15,229 nucleotides of DNA from positions 1-15,229 of the forward strand of contig DGVV01000184.1 in assembly GCA_002395085.1 (NCBI GenBank), read 5' to 3'. Both the position numbers and the translations under genes were made by a program. The notes under the pieces are model-generated. The model was not told the origin of the DNA. It saw only the letters and a program-made list of their open reading frames with translations, and did no database searches. Below, piece after piece: positions 1 through 6,472 of the stretch. The stretch's first letter is position 1. Each line of letters begins with the position of its first letter. Source of the stretch: Ruminococcus sp. UBA4275 (GTDB taxonomy: Bacteria > Bacillota > Clostridia > Oscillospirales > Ruminococcaceae).

Positions 1-21
1 TAGTAGCCCTTAAGCGGGAGT

Positions 22-40
22 TTGAGGGCAGAGCCCTCAA
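22..40. repeat. Short perfect hairpin, probably part of a dispersed element
   Basis: An 8-bp perfect stem (TTGAGGGC at 22-29, GCCCTCAA at 33-40) closes a 3-nt loop. A GCGGGAGT block sits just before it. No T-run follows, so it is not a clean intrinsic terminator for the plus strand. A related CCCTT..GCGGGAGT sequence occurs on the minus strand at 10162-10178, which suggests a dispersed element. The rest of 1-136 holds one more weak stem (AAAGTGA 76-82 with TCACTTT 91-97) and no gene. Confidence 0.5.
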
Positions 41-136
41 TATAAATCCGTCGGAGACACTTTATCTACAAGCTGAAAGTGACGATTCCATCACTTTTCC
101 GCCGTCCTTCCGCCGGCGAAGACTGTACGAAACGGC

Positions 137-165
137 TTGCAATCTGCGGCGGATTATGCTATAAT
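137..165 (+). promoter_or_regulatory. Sigma-A promoter of the ATC hydrolase operon
   Basis: The -35 box is TTGCAA (137-142) and the -10 box is TATAAT (160-165), with a 17-bp spacer. A TG dinucleotide at 157-158 gives an extended -10. Transcription would start near 172, leaving a leader of about 60 nt before the first gene. No further promoter of this quality is visible before the other three genes, so it probably serves all four. Confidence 0.8.
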
Positions 166-233
166 AGGAGTGCATAGTTTGCAAATGCTAACTAACGATA
201 TTCCGGACTTTCTGTCCGCAGGGGATGATCAAT

Positions 234-878
234 ATGCTGAAATATACCGGAAAATACTGGGCAGTTCTCGCACCGCAGATTAAAAAATCGCTGCGGAAAC
301 ATTACGGAAAAGAATTCGCAGATGCAGTCATGCAGGCTGCAAAACCACTCTACCGCGAAATGCTGAACCGCGCAGATGATGTCGGTGCAAAGAATCCTAT
401 GGCATCCAACATCTATATGTGCTTTATCTTCTTTGCAGTATACCGTGCGGCAGAAGGCAGAATTACCGTCAAGGCGCTGCGCACAATCGCCCGCGATGCA
501 ATCAGCTGGAAACCGCTGAAACTCATGGGGCTGTTCATGAATGCAAACAAGCCGTCCGGCATCCGGTCAATCCGGAATATGATGCTGAAAAATGCGGAAT
601 GGCTAAAAAAACATCCGCAGTACAGGGCGGTTTCATGGGACTTCAACTTCGATGAAACCAAGCACAAAGACGGCTACTACTATCATTTCACGCAATGCCC
701 CCTGAACAATTTTGCGCGCCGCGAGGGGCTGCTGGAGGTGCTTCCGGTCATGTGCGATATGGATTTTCTGACCGCGGGTCTGATGCACGCGACACTTCAC
801 AGAGAACAGACACTTGCGGGCGGCGGGAAAATCTGCGACTACTGGTACTACGGTGACCGGACGCAGCATCCGGAATGA
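234..878 (+). CDS. L-2-amino-thiazoline-4-carboxylic acid hydrolase family protein
   Basis: Resembles the ATC hydrolase family, named for the Pseudomonas enzyme that opens L-2-amino-thiazoline-4-carboxylate on the way to cysteine. Family-like features are the C-terminal CPLNNF segment, the acidic CDMDFL stretch, and the closing GGGKICDYWYYGD block with its conserved Gly/Cys/Asp. At 214 aa the length fits. An ATG at 225 is also in frame but abuts the GGGG ribosome site; the ATG at 234 lies 9 nt after it and is preferred. No signal peptide or membrane segment is evident, so it is probably cytoplasmic. It is the first gene of the operon. Clostridial members are common outside any thiazoline pathway, so the substrate here is unknown and the name is a family label. 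Confidence 0.75.
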   Translation: MLKYTGKYWAVLAPQIKKSLRKHYGKEFADAVMQAAKPLYREMLNRADDVGAKNPMASNIYMCFIFFAVYRAAEGRITVKALRTIARDAISWKPLKLMGLFMNANKPSGIRSIRNMMLKNAEWLKKHPQYRAVSWDFNFDETKHKDGYYYHFTQCPLNNFARREGLLEVLPVMCDMDFLTAGLMHATLHREQTLAGGGKICDYWYYGDRTQHPE

Positions 879-951
879 GTGTGCATCACCTGAAAATGCA
901 TACCGAATATCTGCTGTCATCATTTCCGGTTCATGAAAGGAGCAATCTCAG

Positions 952-1452
952 ATGCGGCTGACTGTTATCATCATCGAAATGCTCGTATTCGCGGCATTTT
1001 TCACCGTGCTCGTCTTCTCGTTGCTGCGGAAGAAGGAAACGGATGCAAGCATCCACAATTATCCGCCTGACATTCAGGAGGAATATTTCAAAACGCATCC
1101 GCGCAGGGATGTATCCTACAAATCCGGCAATGTTGTGCTGGCGAAATCCTGCGGACTGCTGCTGTTTATTGCAGTGCTGACAGGCTGTGCGCTGCTTGCA
1201 GGGGCGCAGAGCTTTTTACAGGGATTTCTGCTCAGCTTCGGGCTGATGTGCTGGATCGGTGCGTATGACACATTCTTTCTGGACTGGGTGCTGTTTGCAA
1301 ATCTGAAATGCTTCCGGCTGCCCGGCACGGAACACATGGACAAAGCATATCATCAGAAATGGTTTCATGTCAGGGGGATGCTGTTTCCGGGAATGATCTT
1401 TGCGCTGATCCCTGCGGCGGCGGTCGGGCTGATTGTCACGCTGATCCGGTAA
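952..1452 (+). CDS. Membrane protein, paralog A of a tandem pair (LPGTE motif)
   Basis: A 166-aa protein of unknown function. It has a hydrophobic N-terminal helix (about 3-24), a polar segment with NYPPDIQEEYF (about 37-47), then three further hydrophobic stretches (about 62-82, 86-110, 140-164), suggesting four membrane helices. A conserved-looking block YDTFFLDW...RLPGTEHM sits between helices 3 and 4. The start is supported by AAAGGAG about 10 nt upstream. It follows the ATC hydrolase gene by 73 bp with no clear promoter between them. The next gene shares the same layout and motifs, so the two are divergent duplicates. A sensor, transporter accessory or enzyme-partner role cannot be told from sequence. 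Confidence 0.75.
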   Translation: MRLTVIIIEMLVFAAFFTVLVFSLLRKKETDASIHNYPPDIQEEYFKTHPRRDVSYKSGNVVLAKSCGLLLFIAVLTGCALLAGAQSFLQGFLLSFGLMCWIGAYDTFFLDWVLFANLKCFRLPGTEHMDKAYHQKWFHVRGMLFPGMIFALIPAAAVGLIVTLIR

Positions 1453-1485
1453 ACGGCACATCAGAAACAAACAGGAGAAATGAAA

Positions 1486-1983
1486 ATGCTGATCTTACAG
1501 CTCATCCTATACTGCCTGCTGTTTACGGCGATGGTGCGGCTTGCCGTGCGGGGCGGTGCGGCAGACGGTCTGTATTTCTATCCGAAACCCGTGCAGGAGC
1601 GTGCTTTTTCAATCGGGCTGCGTGACAGGGATACAATCGCCCGCAAACGCAGACAGTTCATGACCGCGTTTTATCTCGTGATGCTGACAGCGCTGGTTCT
1701 CATCATTACGGTCTGGAACAGAATCACCGCATTCAAAGCGGCATACTGGCAGGCGCTGCTGTTTCTGGAGGTCATGAATGTGTACGACGGCATTGTCATC
1801 GACAAGCTGTGGGTGGGACACAGCAAATTCTGGATTCTGCCCGGCACAGAGGATCTGCCGTTTGTGCAGACATGGGCGCAGGTGGCGAAAAAGCGGGCAT
1901 TTCTCGCATGGATCTGGGTCGGCGGGGCTGCGATTGCGGCAGGCATTGCCGTGCTGCTTGCACAGATCCTGTACGGCGCCTGA
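1486..1983 (+). CDS. Membrane protein, paralog B of a tandem pair (LPGTE motif)
   Basis: A 165-aa protein with the same architecture as its upstream neighbour: an N-terminal helix, a short polar loop with FYPKPVQERAF (matching NYPPDIQEEYF), two central helices, the block YDGIVIDKLW...ILPGTEDL, and a C-terminal helix rich in Ala and Gly. The ATG at 1480 is only 2 nt from AGGAG (1473-1477), whereas the ATG at 1486 has an 8-nt spacing, so 1486 is preferred. The gap to the upstream gene is about 30 bp, typical of an operon. The loop containing YD(x)n-D-(x)n-LPGTE is the best conserved part and may be the functional site. Function unknown. Confidence 0.75.
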   Translation: MLILQLILYCLLFTAMVRLAVRGGAADGLYFYPKPVQERAFSIGLRDRDTIARKRRQFMTAFYLVMLTALVLIITVWNRITAFKAAYWQALLFLEVMNVYDGIVIDKLWVGHSKFWILPGTEDLPFVQTWAQVAKKRAFLAWIWVGGAAIAAGIAVLLAQILYGA

Positions 1984-2007
1984 ACAGGAAAGGAGTGAAG
2001 CTGAATC

Positions 2008-3579
2008 ATGAAGCGAGTCAGACATTTACCCGAAGAAACGATCAGCAAGGTTGCCGCGCAGATCGGAGAATCCTTCTGGGATTACCCCTATGCGGACGGC
2101 GAAGGCGGACTGAAAGCACTGATCCCTTCCCGTCAGGCGATGTGCGATTATATGCGGTCATTTGTCACTGCGGGGATGGAAAGCGGCACACTCTACAGCA
2201 CAGACGGCGGCGAGGGATACATCCTGCTGACAACCTCAGACGGCGAACATCCGAATCTGAAAAGCCTTCTGAAAATGGCGTACAGCATGAAAAATGCGCT
2301 CGGCGGATGGGGCAGTCTCTCCGCATTTCTGAAGACTGCAAATGCCGGCGGCGAACCGCTTGAGACAATCATGAAGCGCGAAAACAAACCCTTTGTCAAG
2401 GTCGAGATGCTGATTGTCACAAAGGAGTATCAGGGGCAGGGCTATATGCGCAGGCTCATGCAGTTTGCGTACAAAATGGCAGCAAAACGCAATGCCGCGG
2501 TCATTCTGGATACCGATGCAAAGGGCAAATGTGACCGCTATCTGCACCTCGGCATGAAACTCGCACGCACACGCACCGCCGCAGGATTTCCGATCTATGA
2601 CCTGATCCGTGAAGCGCCGGTGCTGCCGAAAAAACAGGTTCGGCTGTGTATCGCAGACCCGCTGTGTCCGCCGGCGGTGATCGGAACAAATTCATGGGGC
2701 GGGGCGGTCTACGGCACGGTGCTGCGCGGTGCAGGTGTTGATACCGAAACGCTGCGTGCCTGCACAGAAGCAGCGAAATCCTGCGGCTTGAATGTGTTTG
2801 ATCTCGCACAGGATTACGGACTCGGCGCGGCGCAGAAAATCATGGGCAGTTTCGGCACGGAAAATGTGATTCTGTCCTCGAAATACACCCCGATGCGGAA
2901 GTATAAAAGCGGGCAGGTACGCCGTTCGCTGGAGCGCGATCTGCGCGAATTTCACCGCGATTTTGTCGATATTTACTGGCTGCATCTCCCGACGGACATT
3001 GCAGAAAATCTCGCGGAGATCATCGCGCTGTACCGTGCGGGAAAGGTGCGGCATATCGGCATTTCCAATTTCAATGCGGCAGAATGCAGACTGGCAAAAG
3101 CAATCCTCGATGAAGCCGGCATCCCGCTTTACGGCGTACAGAATCACTACAGTCTGCTGAGCCGTGAATGGGAGCAGAACGGGCTTGTGGACTGGTGCAG
3201 AGAAAACGGCGTACAGTTCTGGGCATGGGCAGTGCTGGAGGAAGGCATCCTGACTGACCCCGCTTTGAAATCGAAAAAAGGTGCGATGCGTCTGATCTAC
3301 AGCCGCAAACAACGGCGTCTGCAATCGCTCTATTCGCTGATGCGGAAAATCGGAAACCGGTATGGGCTGACGATTCCGCAGGTCGCGGAGACTTTTTGCA
3401 GCAGCAAGGGCATTGTCCCGATCTGCGGCTGCCGCAAACCCTATCAGGCAGAACAGCTTGCGGAGGCGGTCAGCGTGACCCTGACCGCCGATGAAATTGC
3501 ACAGCTTGAAACAGCAGCAGACCGCACCAACGTTAAAATACTCGGAGCAGACCTGTTCCGGTTTGCGGTGCGGAAATAA
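2008..3579 (+). CDS. GNAT N-acetyltransferase fused to an aldo/keto reductase
   Basis: A 523-aa two-domain protein. Residues 1 to about 203 form a GNAT-type domain: the acetyl-CoA pyrophosphate-binding signature QGQGYM is at 142-147 and an ILDTDAKGKCDRYLHLGM block at 166-183, matching stand-alone clostridial GNATs. Residues from about 211 to 523 form a full-length aldo/keto reductase barrel. The catalytic tetrad can be assigned as Asp265, Tyr270 (FDLAQDYG), Lys292 (SSKY) and His326 (WLHLP), followed by GISNFN and the cofactor-site region PICGCRKPYQAEQ (471-483). The tetrad looks intact, so NAD(P)H-dependent carbonyl reduction is likely; substrates are unknown. AGGAG (1991-1995) lies 12 nt before the ATG, slightly far. 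It is the last gene of the operon. I saw no frameshift or start signal at the domain junction, so the fusion looks real. Confidence 0.85.
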   Translation: MKRVRHLPEETISKVAAQIGESFWDYPYADGEGGLKALIPSRQAMCDYMRSFVTAGMESGTLYSTDGGEGYILLTTSDGEHPNLKSLLKMAYSMKNALGGWGSLSAFLKTANAGGEPLETIMKRENKPFVKVEMLIVTKEYQGQGYMRRLMQFAYKMAAKRNAAVILDTDAKGKCDRYLHLGMKLARTRTAAGFPIYDLIREAPVLPKKQVRLCIADPLCPPAVIGTNSWGGAVYGTVLRGAGVDTETLRACTEAAKSCGLNVFDLAQDYGLGAAQKIMGSFGTENVILSSKYTPMRKYKSGQVRRSLERDLREFHRDFVDIYWLHLPTDIAENLAEIIALYRAGKVRHIGISNFNAAECRLAKAILDEAGIPLYGVQNHYSLLSREWEQNGLVDWCRENGVQFWAWAVLEEGILTDPALKSKKGAMRLIYSRKQRRLQSLYSLMRKIGNRYGLTIPQVAETFCSSKGIVPICGCRKPYQAEQLAEAVSVTLTADEIAQLETAADRTNVKILGADLFRFAVRK

Positions 3580-3596
3580 ACACAGAACCTCAAAAA

Positions 3597-3634
3597 CCCC
3601 GCCCCAATCGCATGACCGGGACGGGGCGTGTTTT
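3597..3634. terminator. Bidirectional intrinsic terminator
   Basis: The GC-rich stem CCCCGCCCC pairs with GGGaCGGGG (a one-base bulge is needed; a simple CGCCCC/GGGGCG pairing is also possible). TGTTTTATT follows on the plus strand and TTTTTG on the minus strand. It lies between two convergent genes that end at 3579 and 3633, and could stop transcription from both sides. Confidence 0.75.
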
Positions 3635-5192
3635 ATTCGCTGTGCATTCCGCACGTTTCCGGCAGGCTGTCAATGCGGTAATAGCCGGTTTCCGTCTCCG
3701 GACAGCCCGCATCTGCAAGCAAACCGCTTTGCGTACAGTAATCCGCTGCAATGACATTGCCGGATGACGGAAATGTCTGCTGAATGCGCACGGCATTTTC
3801 CATGATCTGTTTCCACACCGCTGCGGGAGACTGACATCCCGCCATGTCAACCGCTGTCTCCGCCAGATCGCTGCCCATCCAGACCGCAGCACAGTATTCC
3901 GGTGTCAGCCCCACAAACACACATCCGCTGTGTTCCGCTGTCCCCGTCATACCGCAGACCTCGCTGCCGTCTGTGAGATACGCCGCATGATCCGTGCCGA
4001 CGCAAAGCAGCCGGTTCATAATCCATGCATCCGCAGATGCAAGCGCCTGCACCGGCGCAGGATGACATTCCGCCAGAACTTTGCCGTGTGCATCGGTGAC
4101 GCTGCTGTAAAAGCGCGGCGCATGATATATGCCGCCGTTCCCGAAAATCTGATATGCCGCCGTCAGTTCCGGCAGGGAGATGCCGCGCGCAAGCTGTCCC
4201 AGCGCCATTGCAGAGACAGAAGCATCTGCATCGGTCAATGTGGAAAAATGAAGTTTCTCCCGCAGAAACCGCAGACAGGTTTCCGGCGAGAGCGTCTCGC
4301 AAAGCCGCGCAGATACGGAACTTTCGGCACTGCGCAGCGCACAGGCAACTGTCATTTTGCCGTCAGGACAAGATGAAAAGCCGATCACCCCCGCACGGAA
4401 TGCAGGCGCATACACACTCATCGGCGTAATTGCCGTGCCGGCAGGATGCAGAATGCGGAAAGCGCGGTTATAGATCTGATTGCCCTGATTGCCGCCTGCA
4501 AGCGCCAGCAGATTCCCCTGATCATCTGTCACTGCACACGCCGACTGCGGACACGCATGACTGCCGCTCCCGAAGGATGCTGCATCACTGTAAACCTTGT
4601 TGACGGCGCGCTGCATTTCCGGTGAAAACGGCGTCTCGACCGTCACGCCCTTGCTGTAGAGCAGCCGGAAAGCCTCTGCGCGGCTGCATTTCTGTGCCGC
4701 CATGATGTCACACACAATGGTTTCGGTCATCGCATCAAAGTATGCGCTGCCCGCAATACGGGATACTTCAGATGCACGGGCATGGAGCAATGGGTCTGCC
4801 GGTGCTTCGCCCGCCAGCAGACCGGCGTACTGTTCCGGTGCGGCGGCAATTTGCGTGAGCAATGCCCATTCCGCTTCACTGAGATCTGCGGCATATTTCC
4901 CGAAATATACGACGGATGCCAGCCCGACGCCGAATACGTTTTCACCAAACCATGCGGAATTCAGCGTATCTTCTGTCAATTCCGCATTTGCTGCCTTGCA
5001 GATGGCTGCCGCAGTTTCCGGCGGCACATCCGCAGCGGAAACCGGATACACATATCCCACCGGCAGACTTGCCGCAGAACCGTCCGCGGCGAGAATCTTC
5101 GGGGAAACAAACCGGTGCGCAGATGCATTTGCCGTGCAGCCTGTCAGCAGCAAAGCGCAAAACAGTACACATGGGAACAGATGCCGTTTCAT
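3633..5192 (-). CDS. Inactive class A penicillin-binding-protein-like lipoprotein
   Basis: A 519-aa protein with a lipoprotein signal: Met-Lys-Arg, a hydrophobic core, and lipobox LLTGC with Cys19. Residues 56-124 match the GT51 transglycosylase only in part: the C-terminal portion (VYFGKYAADLSEAEWALL) is clear, but the EDxxF catalytic region and GGSTITQQ-type block are missing. Residues from about 220 to 500 align with a PBP transpeptidase (NRAF, HPAGT, NGGIYHAPRF, VFVGLTPEY, AAVWMG). All three catalytic motifs are altered: SxxK is TAIT (Thr253/Thr256), SxN is AES (289-291), and KTG is MTG (415-417). It is therefore probably a pseudoenzyme with a binding or structural role outside the membrane. 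The start at 5192 is chosen over 5228 because AAAGGCGGTGA precedes it and it places the lipobox correctly. It lies 22 bp behind the LysR gene, probably in the same transcript. Confidence 0.8.
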   Translation of the reverse strand: MKRHLFPCVLFCALLLTGCTANASAHRFVSPKILAADGSAASLPVGYVYPVSAADVPPETAAAICKAANAELTEDTLNSAWFGENVFGVGLASVVYFGKYAADLSEAEWALLTQIAAAPEQYAGLLAGEAPADPLLHARASEVSRIAGSAYFDAMTETIVCDIMAAQKCSRAEAFRLLYSKGVTVETPFSPEMQRAVNKVYSDAASFGSGSHACPQSACAVTDDQGNLLALAGGNQGNQIYNRAFRILHPAGTAITPMSVYAPAFRAGVIGFSSCPDGKMTVACALRSAESSVSARLCETLSPETCLRFLREKLHFSTLTDADASVSAMALGQLARGISLPELTAAYQIFGNGGIYHAPRFYSSVTDAHGKVLAECHPAPVQALASADAWIMNRLLCVGTDHAAYLTDGSEVCGMTGTAEHSGCVFVGLTPEYCAAVWMGSDLAETAVDMAGCQSPAAVWKQIMENAVRIQQTFPSSGNVIAADYCTQSGLLADAGCPETETGYYRIDSLPETCGMHSE

Positions 5193-5214
5193 TGCATCAC
5201 CGCCTTTCAGAATG

Positions 5215-6090
5215 TCACCGGTATTCATCCTTCAGCCATTTCAAAAACAATTCCGCGATGGGCGAAAACACCTGATATTTCTTCCAGATGATATACATAT
5301 TCGTTTCCAGCACCGGCTGAATCGGACGGAAACACAGTCCGCTCTCTGCACTTGTGTCGATGAGATGCTCAAAAGTCAGCAGATAGCCAAGCCCTTCCTT
5401 CACGAAAACAGAGCCGTTATAGGCAAGATTGACTGTTCCGGCAAAATTGAGCTGATCCATGTGATCGCCGCACCAGCGCGGAAAATCCACGCGGATAGAC
5501 TGCTCCGAGCAAAACAGCGGCAGACCGTAAATGTCATCAAATGTCACGAATGCCTTTTCTGCAAGCGGACTGTCACGGCGCATAATCAGCCCCCATTTGT
5601 CGCTTTCGGGGATCGTGAGATAATTGTATTTGGTGAGATTCGGCGGTTCAACGATTACGGCGAGATCCAGCACACCCCTGTCGAGACGTTCTGCAACCGG
5701 TTCGGTATCGCCGCTGAAAATATGGAAAATCAGGTGCGGATACTGTTCCTTGAACGCCTTGATGCTGCGTGCAAGATACCGGATGAGACAGCTTTCCGCA
5801 CATCCGATGCGGATTTCACCGCCGACAATATTATCAAGCTGACTGAACTCCTCCGCAGTCTTATCCACCATCGCGAGAATATCCTCCGCACGCTTGCGCA
5901 GGAGCATCCCCTCGTCGTTCAGGCGCATACTCTTATTTGTGCGGATGAACAGCGTATGTCCCAGTTCTTCTTCCAGCTTTCTGATTTCCTTGGAAAGCGA
6001 GGGCTGCGAAATATGCAGCCGCTCCGCAGCCCTTGTCATATTCTCCTCTCTTGCAATTGCAAGAAAATATCGCAGAACCCGTATTTCCAT
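5215..6090 (-). CDS. LysR-family transcriptional regulator
   Basis: A 291-aa protein of the usual length for the family. The N-terminal winged helix-turn-helix (about 1-60) carries YFLAIAREENMTRAAERL and ISQPSLSKEIRKLEEELG, the hallmark recognition helix. A linker helix follows, then the periplasmic-binding-protein-like effector domain (about 90-291) beginning GEIRIGCAES. The start at 6090 is preferred to the upstream in-frame ATG at 6147 because GGAGGGG lies just before it and the -10 box (6119-6124) lies inside the longer reading. It is transcribed away from the hydrolase operon, with a shared control region containing an inverted repeat, and towards the PBP-like gene, with which it probably forms an operon. 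The effector is unknown. Confidence 0.92.
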   Translation of the reverse strand: MEIRVLRYFLAIAREENMTRAAERLHISQPSLSKEIRKLEEELGHTLFIRTNKSMRLNDEGMLLRKRAEDILAMVDKTAEEFSQLDNIVGGEIRIGCAESCLIRYLARSIKAFKEQYPHLIFHIFSGDTEPVAERLDRGVLDLAVIVEPPNLTKYNYLTIPESDKWGLIMRRDSPLAEKAFVTFDDIYGLPLFCSEQSIRVDFPRWCGDHMDQLNFAGTVNLAYNGSVFVKEGLGYLLTFEHLIDTSAESGLCFRPIQPVLETNMYIIWKKYQVFSPIAELFLKWLKDEYR

Positions 6091-6118
6091 GGTATCCCCT
6101 CCGTTGATTTCTACTTCC

Positions 6119-6147
6119 ATTATAGCGCTTTTTGCGATTCCTGTCAA
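6119..6147 (-). promoter_or_regulatory. Consensus sigma-A promoter of the LysR gene
   Basis: Read on the minus strand, TTGACA (6142-6147) and TATAAT (6119-6124) are both perfect consensus with a 17-bp spacer. Transcription would start near 6112, about 22 nt before the LysR start codon. The -35 box lies within the left arm of the inverted repeat at 6140-6157, a layout that fits autorepression. Confidence 0.85.
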
Positions 6148-6157
6148 GAATGACAGG
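6140..6157. promoter_or_regulatory. Perfect inverted repeat, probable LysR operator
   Basis: CCTGTCA (6140-6146) and TGACAGG (6151-6157) form a perfect 7-bp dyad around AGAA. It overlaps the -35 box of the LysR promoter. Its centre is about 61 bp upstream of the predicted start of the divergent operon, close to the usual -65 recognition site of LysR-type regulators. The spacing of the dyad is not the textbook T-N11-A (its T and A are 12 apart), so its assignment to this regulator is an inference from position. Confidence 0.6.
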
Positions 6158-6174
6158 CTATGAAAAATAGATAT

Positions 6175-6203
6175 TTTACATACCGCACATTTTGTGCTAT
6201 ACT
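6175..6203 (+). promoter_or_regulatory. Sigma-A promoter of the hydrolase/acetyltransferase operon
   Basis: TTTACA (6175-6180) and TATACT (6198-6203) are separated by 17 bp. Transcription would begin near 6210, giving a leader of about 25 nt before the 78-aa gene. It faces away from the LysR promoter, with the inverted repeat between them. Confidence 0.8.
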
Positions 6204-6234
6204 AAAATCACCAGAAACAAAGGCGGGTGAGAAT

Positions 6235-6471
6235 ATGGCAAATGCAGCCGACCGAAATGCAGTTCTGACTGAACATCTGCAAGACATGGGGCTGGATGAA
6301 CAAAGCATCGCAGACTGTCTGCGCATGATTGCGGACAGGCGATTTGCGGAACTGGAACGGTTTTTGAAAGCCTACCGGCAGACACTGCTCAACAGCGTTC
6401 ACACATTCATAGACCGGATTGACTGCCTTGACTATTTCACCTACACACTCAGAAAAAACGGAGGTATCTGA
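6235..6471 (+). CDS. Small conserved-type protein, 78 aa, unknown function
   Basis: The start is fixed by AAAGGCGGGTGA just upstream; an earlier in-frame ATG at 6160 lies upstream of the promoter and is rejected. The protein is predicted helical and charged, without membrane segments. Its layout (RNAVLTEHLQDMGLDEQSI, then a KAYRQTLLNSVH helix, then IDCLDYFTY near the C-terminus) resembles a family of short uncharacterised Firmicute proteins ending in a DCLDYLIY-like motif; I cannot give a family number. Its stop codon and the next start codon are one base apart, so translational coupling with the hydrolase is likely. It may be a partner or regulator of the hydrolase, but this is inference from position. 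Confidence 0.75.
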   Translation: MANAADRNAVLTEHLQDMGLDEQSIADCLRMIADRRFAELERFLKAYRQTLLNSVHTFIDRIDCLDYFTYTLRKNGGI

Positions 6472-6472
6472 T

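Noticed and set aside
166..233. Riboswitch in the leader of the first operon
   Set aside because: The leader is only about 60 nt and shows no recognisable aptamer or terminator/antiterminator pair.
1840..1855. Internal LPGTE as a sortase signal
   Set aside because: It is in a loop between helices and is not followed by a C-terminal hydrophobic helix and basic tail in the required order and distance from the end. The same motif sits at the same place in both paralogs.
2692..3654. 320-codon minus-strand open frame opposite the reductase domain
   Set aside because: The reductase catalytic tetrad on the plus strand is intact, and the opposite frame crosses the terminator.
4702..6153. 483-codon plus-strand open frame over the PBP-like and LysR genes
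   Set aside because: It is antisense to two clearly recognisable genes, has no ribosome site or family likeness, and is rich in His, Arg and Cys as typical shadow frames are.
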